From Bacteroidota bacterium (GTDB lineage Bacteria; Bacteroidota; Bacteroidia; Sphingobacteriales; Sphingobacteriaceae): 34,527 bases of DNA. This document shows positions 15,546-24,474 of this stretch, piece after piece. A model generated the notes under the pieces. That model was not told where the DNA came from and did not search any database. It saw only the letters and a list, made by a program, of their open reading frames with translations. Where the stretch lies: the NCBI GenBank assembly GCA_013288465.1, contig JABDBT010000009.1, positions 1 to 34,527 on the forward strand, in the 5' to 3' direction. Each line of letters starts with the position of its first letter. Within the stretch, counting starts at the first letter, position 1. A program made the position numbers and the translations under genes.

Positions 15546-16883
15546 TTAATGTAAATCTACAGCATCTTCTTCATTGATCAGCAACTCCAGTTTAACTGAT
15601 TCAATGTTCTGATCTGATTTTTTCAATACGGTAATATTGTACCCGTTTGATTCCTTTTGTTCGCCTACGTCGGGTATTTTACCAAATATATCACCTAACC
15701 AGCCCGATACGGTGTCAAAGTCGCCGTCCTCGGGCAAATCATGCGGTAAATGGCTGTTTACATCATATATGGGTGCCAGTGCATTAACCACAAATTCGCG
15801 ATCGTTTATTTTTTCAACTATCGGCTTTTCCTCATCATATTCATCCTGTATCTCGCCTACCAGCTCTTCAACAATATCTTCAAGCGTTACCATGCCCGCT
15901 GTACCGCCAAACTCGTCAGATACAATAGCTATCTGGATACGCTTTTGTTGCAGCTCGGCCATCAGGTCATTAATTTTTTTAGTTTCGGGCACAAAATATG
16001 GCTTGCGGATAATATCTTTTAAAATAATAGTTTCATTACGCGCCAGCAAGGGCAATATGTCTTTAGCGTGTACGATGCCCACTATTTTATCAATCACATC
16101 ATCATAAACCGGTAACCTTGAGTAACCTTCGGTGATCAATATTTCTAATAACTCATCCCTGTCTGTAGTAATTTCAATGCCCGATATTTTGGTGCGCGGC
16201 ACCATAATGTTTTTCACTACGCGCTCATTAAAATCAAATACATTTTGTATCAGTTCATGCTCGCTTGAATCAATTGCGCCTGTCTCTTTCCCTTGTTCCA
16301 GCAAAAACTGCAGTTCTTCCGAACTGTGGTGTGTTTCGCCCTGTACGGGTGTTATACCCAAAATTCTTAAAATAAAATTGGCAAACGCATTTAAAACCCA
16401 AATGATGGGCCTGAATACCACGAAAAATATCCGTAACGGGGCCGAGATAGCCAAAGCCATGCGTACAGAACTATGTATAGCCAATCGTTTAGGGGCTAAT
16501 TCGCCAAAAACAATACTTAACACAGTAATTACCACAAATGCGCATACCCTGCATATATTTATGATAAGTACTGAAGTTATTTCGAAGCCAAATGTTTTAA
16601 ATACATTCAGCATCACGTTAGTAAATACCCCTTCGCCTATTACACCCAAACCCAGCGACGCTATGGTTATGCCCAATTGTGTTGCAGCAAGATAGCCCGG
16701 TAAGTTTGCCATTATGCTGCGGGTAAGCCGGGCCACACGGCTGCCTGCTTTAACTTTCACTTCAATTTGTGAGCCACGCACACGAACCAGTGCAAATTCG
16801 GCGGCTACAAAAAACCCATTCAAAACAACCAGTAAAATGGTAAGGATAATGTAGTAACCGTTTATGTGAATATCAGGCTCCAT
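15546..16883 (-). CDS. CNNM/HlyC-family transporter (DUF21, CBS pair, CorC_HlyC)
   Basis: This is a 445-residue membrane protein. The N-terminal DUF21/CNNM domain (about 1-190) has helices beginning IILTILLVVLNGFFVAAEFA and the conserved GELAPKRLAI motif. A pair of CBS domains (about 205-330) includes IMVPRTKISGIE, YSRLPVYDD and VSDEFGGTAGMVTLEDIVEE. A C-terminal CorC_HlyC transporter-associated domain (about 345-430) contains FDTVSGWLGDIFGKIP. Family members are implicated in Mg2+/Co2+ export. The Bacteroidota paralogue GldE has the same architecture, but without synteny to gldD I cannot call this GldE. It lies three bases downstream of the ppa stop, so the two form an operon. Confidence 0.88.
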   Translation of the reverse strand: MEPDIHINGYYIILTILLVVLNGFFVAAEFALVRVRGSQIEVKVKAGSRVARLTRSIMANLPGYLAATQLGITIASLGLGVIGEGVFTNVMLNVFKTFGFEITSVLIINICRVCAFVVITVLSIVFGELAPKRLAIHSSVRMALAISAPLRIFFVVFRPIIWVLNAFANFILRILGITPVQGETHHSSEELQFLLEQGKETGAIDSSEHELIQNVFDFNERVVKNIMVPRTKISGIEITTDRDELLEILITEGYSRLPVYDDVIDKIVGIVHAKDILPLLARNETIILKDIIRKPYFVPETKKINDLMAELQQKRIQIAIVSDEFGGTAGMVTLEDIVEELVGEIQDEYDEEKPIVEKINDREFVVNALAPIYDVNSHLPHDLPEDGDFDTVSGWLGDIFGKIPDVGEQKESNGYNITVLKKSDQNIESVKLELLINEEDAVDLH

Positions 16884-16886
16884 TAA

Positions 16887-17435
16887 TTATTTATTATATA
16901 TGGGGAAAGTCGTCTGATACAGTTCCATGGCTTCCGTTATCACTTTATGCGCATAACGCTTGCCTAACAAATGTTCGATCGTTACGTTTTTGTCTTCCAG
17001 TTTCTTATAATCTTTAAAGAAACGGACGATCTCAGTCATCGCGTGCGGGGGCAGTTCATTAAGGTCATTGATATAATTTACCGACATATCGTTTTTGGCA
17101 ACCGCAATTATCTTATCGTCCTGTTCGCCATTATCAACCATGTGCATTACCCCTATTACTTTTGCTTCAATTATCGACATCGGGAACACATCAATTGAAC
17201 AAAGCACCAATATATCTAAAGGATCTTTGTCATCGCAATAAGTTTTGGGAATAAAACCATAATTAGCAGGGTACATTACCGATGAAAATAACACGCGGTC
17301 GAGCTTTAACAGCCCCGATTCTTTATCAATTTCATATTTGGCTTTTGAGCCTTTCGGAATTTCAATTATTGCGTTTACTGTTTCAGGAATATTATCACCC
17401 GGTGAAATCTGGTGCCAGGGATGTTGTGTACTCAT
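16887..17435 (-). CDS. ppa: Inorganic pyrophosphatase (family I)
   Basis: This soluble enzyme hydrolyses pyrophosphate to two phosphates, pulling biosynthetic reactions forward. It has 182 residues, normal for the family. It carries the nucleotide-independent family I signature DKDPLDI with Mg2+-binding aspartates, the upstream [15 protein letters not shown] segment and [15 protein letters not shown]. It is followed closely by the CNNM-type gene and preceded by dedA on the same strand with a 29-base gap. Confidence 0.96.
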   Translation of the reverse strand: MSTQHPWHQISPGDNIPETVNAIIEIPKGSKAKYEIDKESGLLKLDRVLFSSVMYPANYGFIPKTYCDDKDPLDILVLCSIDVFPMSIIEAKVIGVMHMVDNGEQDDKIIAVAKNDMSVNYINDLNELPPHAMTEIVRFFKDYKKLEDKNVTIEHLLGKRYAHKVITEAMELYQTTFPIYNK

Positions 17436-17464
17436 TTAGTGTGTAATATAAAATTTATTATTCG

Positions 17465-18106
17465 TTAATGAACTTTTTCGCCTTTGATCACCCGTCTCTT
17501 CAGGAAAGCGATAATCAGCGGAATTGTTGTAATTAATATTAATCCAACAACAATATATTCAACATAGTTCTTCATTTGCGGATATCTTCGTCCCAAAAAA
17601 AAGCCGCCTAATGTAAAAATGCTTACCCAGGTAATGCTGCCAATTAAGTTGTATAAGGTAAACTTCTTAAAATCAACCTTAACAACACCCGCAAAGATAG
17701 GGGCAAAAGTTCTGATTATTGGGAAAAATCTGCCTAAAATCAATGCCATGCCTCCATATTTGGCATAAAACTCTTCGGCTACTACGATGTAACGCTTTTT
17801 AAAGAAGAATGAATCGGGCCGGTTAAATAACACGGGGCCTGTGCGGTAGCCAAACCAATAGCCGGTATAGTTGCCTAAAACACCGGCTGTTATGAGCGAA
17901 AGCACTAAAACTGCGGGTGACACATCGATCATTCCTGCCGAGCAAAGCAGGCCGGCCATAAAAAGCAGGTAGTCTCCCGGTAAAAAAAAACCGAAAAACA
18001 GGCCGGTTTCAGCAAAAACAACAATAAGCAAAAGATAGAACCCTCCCTTGCTTAAAATGGATTGAGCGTCCGTTAAATTTTGAAGGTGTTCCCAAAAATT
18101 TTCCAT
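17465..18106 (-). CDS. DedA family membrane protein
   Basis: This is a 213-residue polytopic inner-membrane protein of the DedA/SNARE-associated (VTT) family, some members of which act as undecaprenyl-phosphate or phospholipid flippases. The diagnostic parts are present: ETGLFFGFFLPGDYLLFMAGLL near the N-terminus with its glutamate and proline-bearing reentrant loop, and the GRFFPIIRTFAPIFAGV motif with the key arginines. Several more helices follow, then a basic C-terminal tail. It sits at the head of a dedA-ppa-CNNM run just downstream of the nuo operon. Its specific lipid substrate is unknown. Confidence 0.9.
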   Translation of the reverse strand: MENFWEHLQNLTDAQSILSKGGFYLLLIVVFAETGLFFGFFLPGDYLLFMAGLLCSAGMIDVSPAVLVLSLITAGVLGNYTGYWFGYRTGPVLFNRPDSFFFKKRYIVVAEEFYAKYGGMALILGRFFPIIRTFAPIFAGVVKVDFKKFTLYNLIGSITWVSIFTLGGFFLGRRYPQMKNYVEYIVVGLILITTIPLIIAFLKRRVIKGEKVH

Positions 18107-18120
18107 TCACTATATACGTA

Positions 18121-18152
18121 AAACTACAAATATTAAATCAATATCGTAGTTT
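18121..18152 (-). terminator. Weak hairpin after nuoN
   Basis: AAACTAC at 18121-18127 pairs with GTAGTTT at 18146-18152 around an 18-base AT-rich loop. On the minus strand a short T-run belongs to the stem end. It could attenuate nuo transcripts before dedA, but the stem is weak. Confidence 0.3.
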
Positions 18153-18164
18153 ATTAGTATAATA

Positions 18165-19547
18165 TTAAATAAGATTTGATATAAGGGCAGGGAAAATACC
18201 GATGACGATAGTTGCTAAGGCAGAAATGCCTAAAACAAATTTATAATAACCCGGTACCACCACTTCGGTACTTTCGGCGCTGCGGAAATACATAGCTATA
18301 ATAACCCTGAAATAATAGAAAATGCTTATTATGGCGTTTACAATGGCTATAACTACCAGCAATACCTGGTGCCCTGTCAACACATTGCTGAACATATAAA
18401 ACTTACCTATAAAGCCTGCTGTAAGCGGTATGCCCGCCAATGATAGCATGGCTATGGATATTACCAGGGCCAGGAACGGATTTTTTGCTGAGAGGCCGTT
18501 AAAGCTGTCAAAACTATCGCTGCCCGATTGTTGCTGCACCAATATTAAGCCACCGAAGGCTATGATGGAAGCAATAGAATAAGCCGTAGCATAAACAAAA
18601 ACCGCGTTGGCCGAGCCCGCGCCTATTACTATAACCGCAAACAATAAATAACCCGCATGCGAGATGCTTGAATAGGCCAGCATACGTTTAAAGCTTTGCT
18701 GGTACAGCGCGGTAATGTTGCCAATAAATAAAGTTATAACAGCAATTATAGCCAAAGTAGGTACCCAAAAAGTATTAAGCGGCACAAAACAGGTTGAAAA
18801 CAAACGCAGGAAAGCGGCAAACCCGGCAGTTTTCACTGCGGTTGACATAAAAGCGGTAATCAGTGTAGGTGAACCTTCATATACATCAGGTGTCCAGAAA
18901 TGAAATGGCGCTGCCCCTACTTTAAAACATAAGCCTACTATAATTGATACGATGCCTACATAAAATATAGGGTCAATATGCTGCGTTGTTAATGCATAGT
19001 CACGGATAACATCCAGGTGAAATGAGCCCGTGGCACCATATATTAAAGTAATACCAAACAGCAAAAACCCGGTTGAAAAGGCTCCCATTAAGAAATATTT
19101 TAATGCGGCTTCATTTGATGCAAAATCATTCTTTTTAATACCTGCCAGTATATACAGGCTCACCGACATAATTTCGATACCTATAAAAAGCATGGTTAAA
19201 TTATAGTATGATACCATAACCACAATACCCGCCAGCGAAAATAAAATGATAGCGTAATACTCGGCAATATGGTTGCTTATTTTTTCAAAATACCCTTTTG
19301 ATAATAACAGGATAAGTATAGTTGACGTAATAGTAATTGCTGAAAAGGCGATAGAGAAGTTATTAAAAAGCAGCATCCCATGAAAAGTGGGCTGGGCTAC
19401 ATCGGGCGTTGTCCATTGTGTAATGGCCAAACCTAACGCAATTATCAAGCCTATAATACTAACCGGCAATAATGCCTTTTTAGCTTTATATAAGCCTAAA
19501 TAAAGCAGTACTATTGGTATTACAGATATAAGTATTATGGTATTCAT
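18165..19547 (-). CDS. nuoN: NADH-quinone oxidoreductase subunit N
   Basis: This is an antiporter-like, proton-pumping membrane subunit of complex I (460 residues, about 14 helices expected). It shows the proton_antipo_M fold with the conserved glutamate-bearing helix LFIGIEIMSVSLYILAGI, the GAAPFHFWTPDVYEGSPT motif and the AYSSISHAGYLLFA lysine/histidine channel segment. It is the last gene of the nuo operon. It starts 42 bases after nuoM and is followed by a short spacer with a weak hairpin before dedA. Confidence 0.96.
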   Translation of the reverse strand: MNTIILISVIPIVLLYLGLYKAKKALLPVSIIGLIIALGLAITQWTTPDVAQPTFHGMLLFNNFSIAFSAITITSTILILLLSKGYFEKISNHIAEYYAIILFSLAGIVVMVSYYNLTMLFIGIEIMSVSLYILAGIKKNDFASNEAALKYFLMGAFSTGFLLFGITLIYGATGSFHLDVIRDYALTTQHIDPIFYVGIVSIIVGLCFKVGAAPFHFWTPDVYEGSPTLITAFMSTAVKTAGFAAFLRLFSTCFVPLNTFWVPTLAIIAVITLFIGNITALYQQSFKRMLAYSSISHAGYLLFAVIVIGAGSANAVFVYATAYSIASIIAFGGLILVQQQSGSDSFDSFNGLSAKNPFLALVISIAMLSLAGIPLTAGFIGKFYMFSNVLTGHQVLLVVIAIVNAIISIFYYFRVIIAMYFRSAESTEVVVPGYYKFVLGISALATIVIGIFPALISNLI

Positions 19548-19589
19548 TGATATATTTTAAATTTCTAAAACCTGGTTTTTATCTTTTAC

Positions 19590-21062
19590 TTAATGGTACG
19601 CGGCGCCCGAATATAGTTTAACACTTATAGCATGTACTAATTCATTAATCGAGGCTTCAGATATATGTAATATAGGTTGCGGATATACCCCAATACCTAT
19701 TATTAAAATACAAATTATTCCTAAAGCTAATTTCTCTGATCCGTGTATATCGGTAAATGTTGCCGTTAACGCGTTGGTTTCGCCCTGCATCACATTTTTA
19801 TACATGCGCAGCATATAAACCGCACCAAATATGATGGTTAAACCCGCAATAGCGCCCAATATCATGTTTGCCTGGTAAACACCGTTGATCAGTAAAAACT
19901 CGCCGATAAATCCATTGGTTAATGGTAAGGCAACCGTGCCTAATACAATAATTAAAAATGTTAGGGCAAAATTAGGCGCTACTTTAGCTATGCCGCCTAA
20001 TTGTCTAATATCGCGTGTATTTAAACGGCTGCTGATAATATCCCATATAAAGAAAATACCAACAATATTTATACCGTGGCTGATCATCTGTATCATGGCG
20101 CCTTGTAACCCACGGGTAGTGAATGAAAATATACCCGCCGCTATAAGGCCAACGTGAGCTATTGACGAATAGGCAACTAACCTCTTGCCATCAGTTTGTT
20201 TGAAAGCGATAATGGACGCATATAAAATACCTATTATAGCGAGAATAAGCACTAACGCCTGCCAGTTTATAAAACCTAACGGCGCGTTTGGTATCATCCA
20301 CCTTATAGTACCATAAATACCCATTTTTAGCATAATACCTGCCAGCATCATTGTACCCGCCGATGGCGCTTCGGTATAAGTATCGGGCTGCCAGGTATGA
20401 AAAGGGAATAGCGGCATCTTTATAGCAAATGCAAGGAAAAATGCCCAGAATACGAATGTTTGGTGGTGAGCATCTAACGTTAAGCTATAAAATTGGTGCA
20501 GATCGTATGTTTTAACAGGTGTTTGCAAGTACAGGTAAATAATACCCAGCAGCATAAATAACGACCCGGCGAATGTGTAAATGAAAAATTTGATGGTGAT
20601 ACGTATCCTGTTTTCGCCACCCCATAAGGCGCAAATAAAATAGATGGGTATCAACGCGGCTTCCCAGCCCACATAAAATAAAAACCCGTCTAAAGCGGTA
20701 AATACAACCACCAGAGCTGCCTGCATAAATAGTATTAACGCGTAAAATACAGCCGCGTTTTTATACTGGTGCTTATAGGTAGTTAAAATAATAAGTGGTA
20801 CAAGCAGCGTGGTTAACAACACCATTAACATGCTTATGCCATCAATGCCCGCGTTAAAATAAATGCCCATTTTGGGTATCCACGGAGCGTTAACGCTAAA
20901 TTGTGTTGAGGCATCGGGCACAAAACGGCTCAAAAATACCGCTGCCACTGCAAATTCAACAACAGCAAAAAATAACGCGGCATGTTTAGCTGCTTCATTT
21001 TTAAATGCTAAAACAGCGAGTGCCGCAATTACCGGCAAAAAAATTAATATACTAACCGTCAT
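19590..21062 (-). CDS. nuoM: NADH-quinone oxidoreductase subunit M
   Basis: This is the second antiporter-like pump of the complex I membrane arm (490 residues). Seen in the sequence are the helix with the essential glutamate (FYVGWEAALIPIYFICALWG), the FPFHTWQPDTYTEAPSAGTM motif with the half-helix break and lysine region, and the AYSSIAHVGLIAAG segment. The start codon overlaps the nuoL stop by four bases (ATGA), a classic coupling junction. Confidence 0.97.
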   Translation of the reverse strand: MTVSILIFLPVIAALAVLAFKNEAAKHAALFFAVVEFAVAAVFLSRFVPDASTQFSVNAPWIPKMGIYFNAGIDGISMLMVLLTTLLVPLIILTTYKHQYKNAAVFYALILFMQAALVVVFTALDGFLFYVGWEAALIPIYFICALWGGENRIRITIKFFIYTFAGSLFMLLGIIYLYLQTPVKTYDLHQFYSLTLDAHHQTFVFWAFFLAFAIKMPLFPFHTWQPDTYTEAPSAGTMMLAGIMLKMGIYGTIRWMIPNAPLGFINWQALVLILAIIGILYASIIAFKQTDGKRLVAYSSIAHVGLIAAGIFSFTTRGLQGAMIQMISHGINIVGIFFIWDIISSRLNTRDIRQLGGIAKVAPNFALTFLIIVLGTVALPLTNGFIGEFLLINGVYQANMILGAIAGLTIIFGAVYMLRMYKNVMQGETNALTATFTDIHGSEKLALGIICILIIGIGVYPQPILHISEASINELVHAISVKLYSGAAYH

Positions 21063-22975
21063 TTTATATTATGAACACTAATAAAACTATATATCAATAT
21101 GGCTACAATGCCAACAACCATCATAAAAATGTAGAAACCAACGTTACCGGTTTGCAACAGGCGCAAGCCTTTACTTGCCTCAACTGACCCTTTGCCTAAA
21201 CCGTTTACAAAACCGTCAATGCCCAGGCGGTCAACCACGTTATAAAAGAAGCCCGATAATGCATCAAGCGGTTTGCGTATTACGGCATCATACAATTCAT
21301 CTATATAAAATTTATGGTATGATAAGTTGACCAAAGCAGGGCGCTCTTCGGTATCGGCAACCGGCACATGCGCTTTTTTAACATATTTACTGTAAGCATA
21401 AACCAAAGCGATCAACGCGCCCAATACCGATACGCCCATTAACATCCATTCGGTGTTTTGCGGCAGGGTTTGTTCGCCCATAATTTTGGTTGATGATGCA
21501 AAAACCGGCGCCAGAAAGTGCTCAAGCCAATGGCCGCCACCTAATGACTCGGGCACGCCGATAAAGCCACCAACTGCCGATAATACAGCCAGAATGATAA
21601 GCGGTATGGTCATGCTTGAAGGCGATTCATGCAAGTGATGCTCCTGTTCATGCGTACCACGGAATTTACCATAAAAAGTAAGGTACAGCATCCTAAACAT
21701 ATAGAAGGAGGTGAACATAGCCGTAATAACACCTACTACATAAAAAGTAGTGCTATGCATAAAGGCATGGGCCAAAATTTCGTCTTTAGAGAAGAACCCT
21801 GCAAATGGCGGGATACCTGATATAGCAATGGTACCAACCAGCATAGTTATAAAAGTAATGGGCAATTTGCTTTTTAAGCCGCCCATATTACGCATATCCT
21901 GTTCGCCGCTTACCGCGTGAATTACTGAACCTGCACCCAGGAACAATAGGGCTTTAAAAAACGCGTGCGTAAGTACGTGGAAAAACGCGCCGGTATAAGC
22001 ACCAACACCCAAGCCTAAAAACATATAGCCTAACTGCGATACCGTTGAATAAGCCAGTACCTTTTTAATATCGGTTTGTGTTAAGGCTATTAATGCCGCG
22101 AAAGTAGCTGTAGTTAAACCTACAATGGCTATAACCTCCATGGTATCAGGCGCCATGGTAAATAAAATATTCGAGCGGGCTATCATATAAACGCCAGCGG
22201 TAACCATGGTTGCAGCGTGTATTAAAGCCGACACCGGTGTTGGGCCCGCCATTGCATCAGGCAGCCAGGTAAATAAAGGCAATTGTGCCGATTTACCTAT
22301 AGCGCCTATAAATAATAATATCGTGATCAATACAAACGGGCCGTCTGCCGAATGCATACCGGCCGCTTTGGTGAAAACAGTTGAATAATCTAAACTGCCA
22401 AAAGTGGTGAATATTAAAAACATCCCGATAAGGAAACCCAGGTCACCTATGCGGTTCATGATAAATGCTTTCTTAGCGGCATCGGCATAATCGGGATTAG
22501 TGTACCAGAACCCGATAAGCAGGTATGAGCATAAACCCACGCCTTCCCAGCCTATAAACATGACAAGGTAGTTTGACCCCATTACCAGCAGCAGCATAAA
22601 AAACACAAACAAGTTGAGGTACGAGAAAAACTTACCAAAACCCTTGTCGTCATGCATATATCCAACCGAGTACAGGTGTATCAGAAAGCCTACGCCGGTA
22701 ATGATGAGCAACATCAACGCGCTTAACTGATCAACCAGAAACGAAAAGGTTACTTTAAGGTAATCAACAGAAAACCAGTCGAACAGGGTAACGTTAATAG
22801 CATGCCCGGTAGATTTGATCTGCAGAAAAGCGCCAACGCTTATACCAAATGAAGCAAATACCAGCGCGCTGCCAATAAAGCCTATAGCGCCTTTTGATAA
22901 GGTGTTGCGGCCAAGGCCGTTAATAATAAAACCGGCTAACGGTAATAAAGGAATAAGCCAGATGTATTTATCCAT
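21059..22975 (-). CDS. nuoL: NADH-quinone oxidoreductase subunit L
   Basis: This is the distal proton pump of complex I (638 residues, within the usual range). It has the Proton_antipo_N segment, the glutamate helix FIGWEGVGLCSYLLIGFWY, the LPLFTWLPDAMAGPTPVSAL motif, the AYSTVSQLGYMFLGLG segment and a long C-terminal extension ending in a helix (GFYIFMMVVGIVAILIYSF). That extension matches the lateral HL helix plus anchor expected of NuoL. A 109-base gap with two micro-repeats separates it from nuoK. Confidence 0.97.
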   Translation of the reverse strand: MDKYIWLIPLLPLAGFIINGLGRNTLSKGAIGFIGSALVFASFGISVGAFLQIKSTGHAINVTLFDWFSVDYLKVTFSFLVDQLSALMLLIITGVGFLIHLYSVGYMHDDKGFGKFFSYLNLFVFFMLLLVMGSNYLVMFIGWEGVGLCSYLLIGFWYTNPDYADAAKKAFIMNRIGDLGFLIGMFLIFTTFGSLDYSTVFTKAAGMHSADGPFVLITILLFIGAIGKSAQLPLFTWLPDAMAGPTPVSALIHAATMVTAGVYMIARSNILFTMAPDTMEVIAIVGLTTATFAALIALTQTDIKKVLAYSTVSQLGYMFLGLGVGAYTGAFFHVLTHAFFKALLFLGAGSVIHAVSGEQDMRNMGGLKSKLPITFITMLVGTIAISGIPPFAGFFSKDEILAHAFMHSTTFYVVGVITAMFTSFYMFRMLYLTFYGKFRGTHEQEHHLHESPSSMTIPLIILAVLSAVGGFIGVPESLGGGHWLEHFLAPVFASSTKIMGEQTLPQNTEWMLMGVSVLGALIALVYAYSKYVKKAHVPVADTEERPALVNLSYHKFYIDELYDAVIRKPLDALSGFFYNVVDRLGIDGFVNGLGKGSVEASKGLRLLQTGNVGFYIFMMVVGIVAILIYSFISVHNIK

Positions 22976-22982
22976 GTTATAT

Positions 22983-23080
22983 GTTGTACGTTTAACGTTG
23001 TACGTAATACGTTTTTTGTATTAATTTTTTAATTTACAAATCGCCCCAAATCCGAAATCGAACATTCGAAATCCGAAATC
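22983..23080. repeat. Two micro-repeats inside the nuo operon (nuoL-nuoK gap)
   Basis: GTTGTACGT occurs at 22983-22991 and 22997-23005, with a related word following. AAATCCGAAATC occurs at 23048-23059 and again, identically, at 23069-23080. The 109-base gap is the largest in an otherwise tightly packed operon, and these words fill most of it. Confidence 0.55.
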
Positions 23081-23084
23081 TCTT

Positions 23085-23414
23085 CTACCATTTCAACCTG
23101 TTCAGCACATTAATATCTATCGAGTTTGTATTGCGATAGATCATTACTATTATCGCCAACCCTATGGCTACTTCGGCAGCGGCTAATGCCATAATAAAGA
23201 AAACGAAAACCTGGCCGGTTGCATCGCCGCGGTAAACGGAGAAAGCTGTAAGCAGCAGGTTTACAGAGTTCAGCATCAGTTCGACCGACATAAATATCAC
23301 AATAGCATTGCGACGTATCAATACGCCTATTACCCCAATTGAAAATATAATTGAACTTAAGAGTATGTAATGGTTAAGCGGTATAGCTTGTATAGTATCT
23401 GTTAAAGTTTTCAT
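23085..23414 (-). CDS. nuoK: NADH-quinone oxidoreductase subunit K
   Basis: This is a three-helix membrane subunit of complex I (109 residues). The two buried glutamates of the proton path are present at E45 (MSVELMLNSVNL) and E81 (AAAEVAIGLAI), each nine positions later than in the shorter E. coli protein because of a longer N-terminus. Its start overlaps the nuoJ stop by one base (TAATG). Confidence 0.96.
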   Translation of the reverse strand: MKTLTDTIQAIPLNHYILLSSIIFSIGVIGVLIRRNAIVIFMSVELMLNSVNLLLTAFSVYRGDATGQVFVFFIMALAAAEVAIGLAIIVMIYRNTNSIDINVLNRLKW

Positions 23415-23914
23415 TACGCGGCTGATTTTGAATCTTTAGTAGCCAGTAAAACAGCACCTACCATTGCTGATAACAGCAGGACAGATGAAATCTCAAACGG
23501 CAGTAAAAATTCGTTAAACAATACTTTTCCTAAGTTTTTTACCAGGCCCAGGCCGGGGTCTTGCAGCGTTACATACGGCGATACGCTAAACGCTTTTAAT
23601 GATGCAATAATGGTAACCAAAAAGCAGCCGCCCCCAATAACGCCCGCAAATTTTACCAGGTTTGATTTTACGGGCTCTGATTCTTTATTCAGGTTAATGA
23701 GCATCAGCGTGTATAAAAACAGCACCAATATGGCCCCCATATAAACAATGAAGTTTACAATGGCCAAAAACTGCGCGTTCAGTAAAATATAATGTATAGT
23801 GAACGTAAAAAAGGTGAGTATAAGGTAAAGAATACTATGCACCGGATTTTTGGCAGAGATTACCAATATGGAGAAAAAAATGGATAAAAACGCGATGAAG
23901 TAAAATGTGTTCAT
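23414..23914 (-). CDS. nuoJ: NADH-quinone oxidoreductase subunit J
   Basis: This is a complex I membrane subunit of 166 residues with five predicted helices. The conserved third helix, with NFIVYMGAILVLFLYTLML (the pi-bulge and hinge helix of NuoJ), is evident, after the ...NPVHSILYLILTFF start. It is separated from nuoI by 62 bases and overlaps the start of nuoK by one base. Confidence 0.95.
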   Translation of the reverse strand: MNTFYFIAFLSIFFSILVISAKNPVHSILYLILTFFTFTIHYILLNAQFLAIVNFIVYMGAILVLFLYTLMLINLNKESEPVKSNLVKFAGVIGGGCFLVTIIASLKAFSVSPYVTLQDPGLGLVKNLGKVLFNEFLLPFEISSVLLLSAMVGAVLLATKDSKSAA

Positions 23915-23976
23915 GGTTTAATAATTACAAAACCTTTTTCCCTCAAAAACGAGTTGGGCAAAGGTATAAAACTTCT

Positions 23977-24474
23977 TTATTGATTTAACGGGGCCTCAAC
24001 TAATTTGTCTTTGCCGTATATAAAATCTTTCCTTAAATAATCCGCAGGCACAATGTCACCATCAAGGTAAATTGCTTCTTTGGGGCAAGCCTCTTCACAT
24101 AAGCCACAAAAAATACAGCGCAGCATATTTATTTCATAAACGGCAGCATACTTTTCTTCACGATATAAATTTTCTTCACCAGGCTGACGCTCGGCAGCTA
24201 TCATGGTAATGGCTTCGGCAGGGCATGATAACGCGCATAAGCCGCAAGCTGTACAACGTTCCTTGCCATTCTCATCCCGTTTAAGGGAGTGCATACCACG
24301 AAAGTTTTCAGAAAACTCACGCTTTTCTTCAGGATAACTGATAGTTACCGGTTTCCTGAAAAAGTGCTTCATCGTAATTGCCAATCCTGATAAAATTGCA
24401 GGCAGGTAAGCCCGCTCTAAAAAATTGAGCGGCTTTGATTCAATTACTTTTCTTTTATTACTTAGTGGTTCCAT
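23977..24474 (-). CDS. nuoI: NADH-quinone oxidoreductase subunit I
   Basis: This is a peripheral-arm subunit with two [4Fe-4S] clusters (N6a and N6b) that pass electrons towards NuoB. The 165-residue chain has both ferredoxin motifs intact: C74-x2-C77-x2-C80-x3-C84 (followed by P) and C120-x2-C123-x2-C126-x3-C130 (followed by P). An amphipathic N-terminal helix (FLERAYLPAILSGLAITMKH) would sit on the membrane. Its start overlaps the end of nuoH by 13 bases. Confidence 0.97.
   Translation of the reverse strand: MEPLSNKRKVIESKPLNFLERAYLPAILSGLAITMKHFFRKPVTISYPEEKREFSENFRGMHSLKRDENGKERCTACGLCALSCPAEAITMIAAERQPGEENLYREEKYAAVYEINMLRCIFCGLCEEACPKEAIYLDGDIVPADYLRKDFIYGKDKLVEAPLNQ

Noticed and set aside
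15637..16107. 156-residue Ser-rich plus-strand frame
   Set aside because: It is antisense to the same CNNM gene, and its serine-rich composition arises from the reverse complement of coding sequence.
16132..16695. 187-residue plus-strand open frame
   Set aside because: It lies wholly antisense to the CNNM/HlyC gene, whose domain motifs are intact. Its composition is that of a shadow frame.
22983..23080. CRISPR-like array
   Set aside because: There are only two copies of each short word, repeats are 9-12 bases, spacers are not of constant length, and there are no cas genes.
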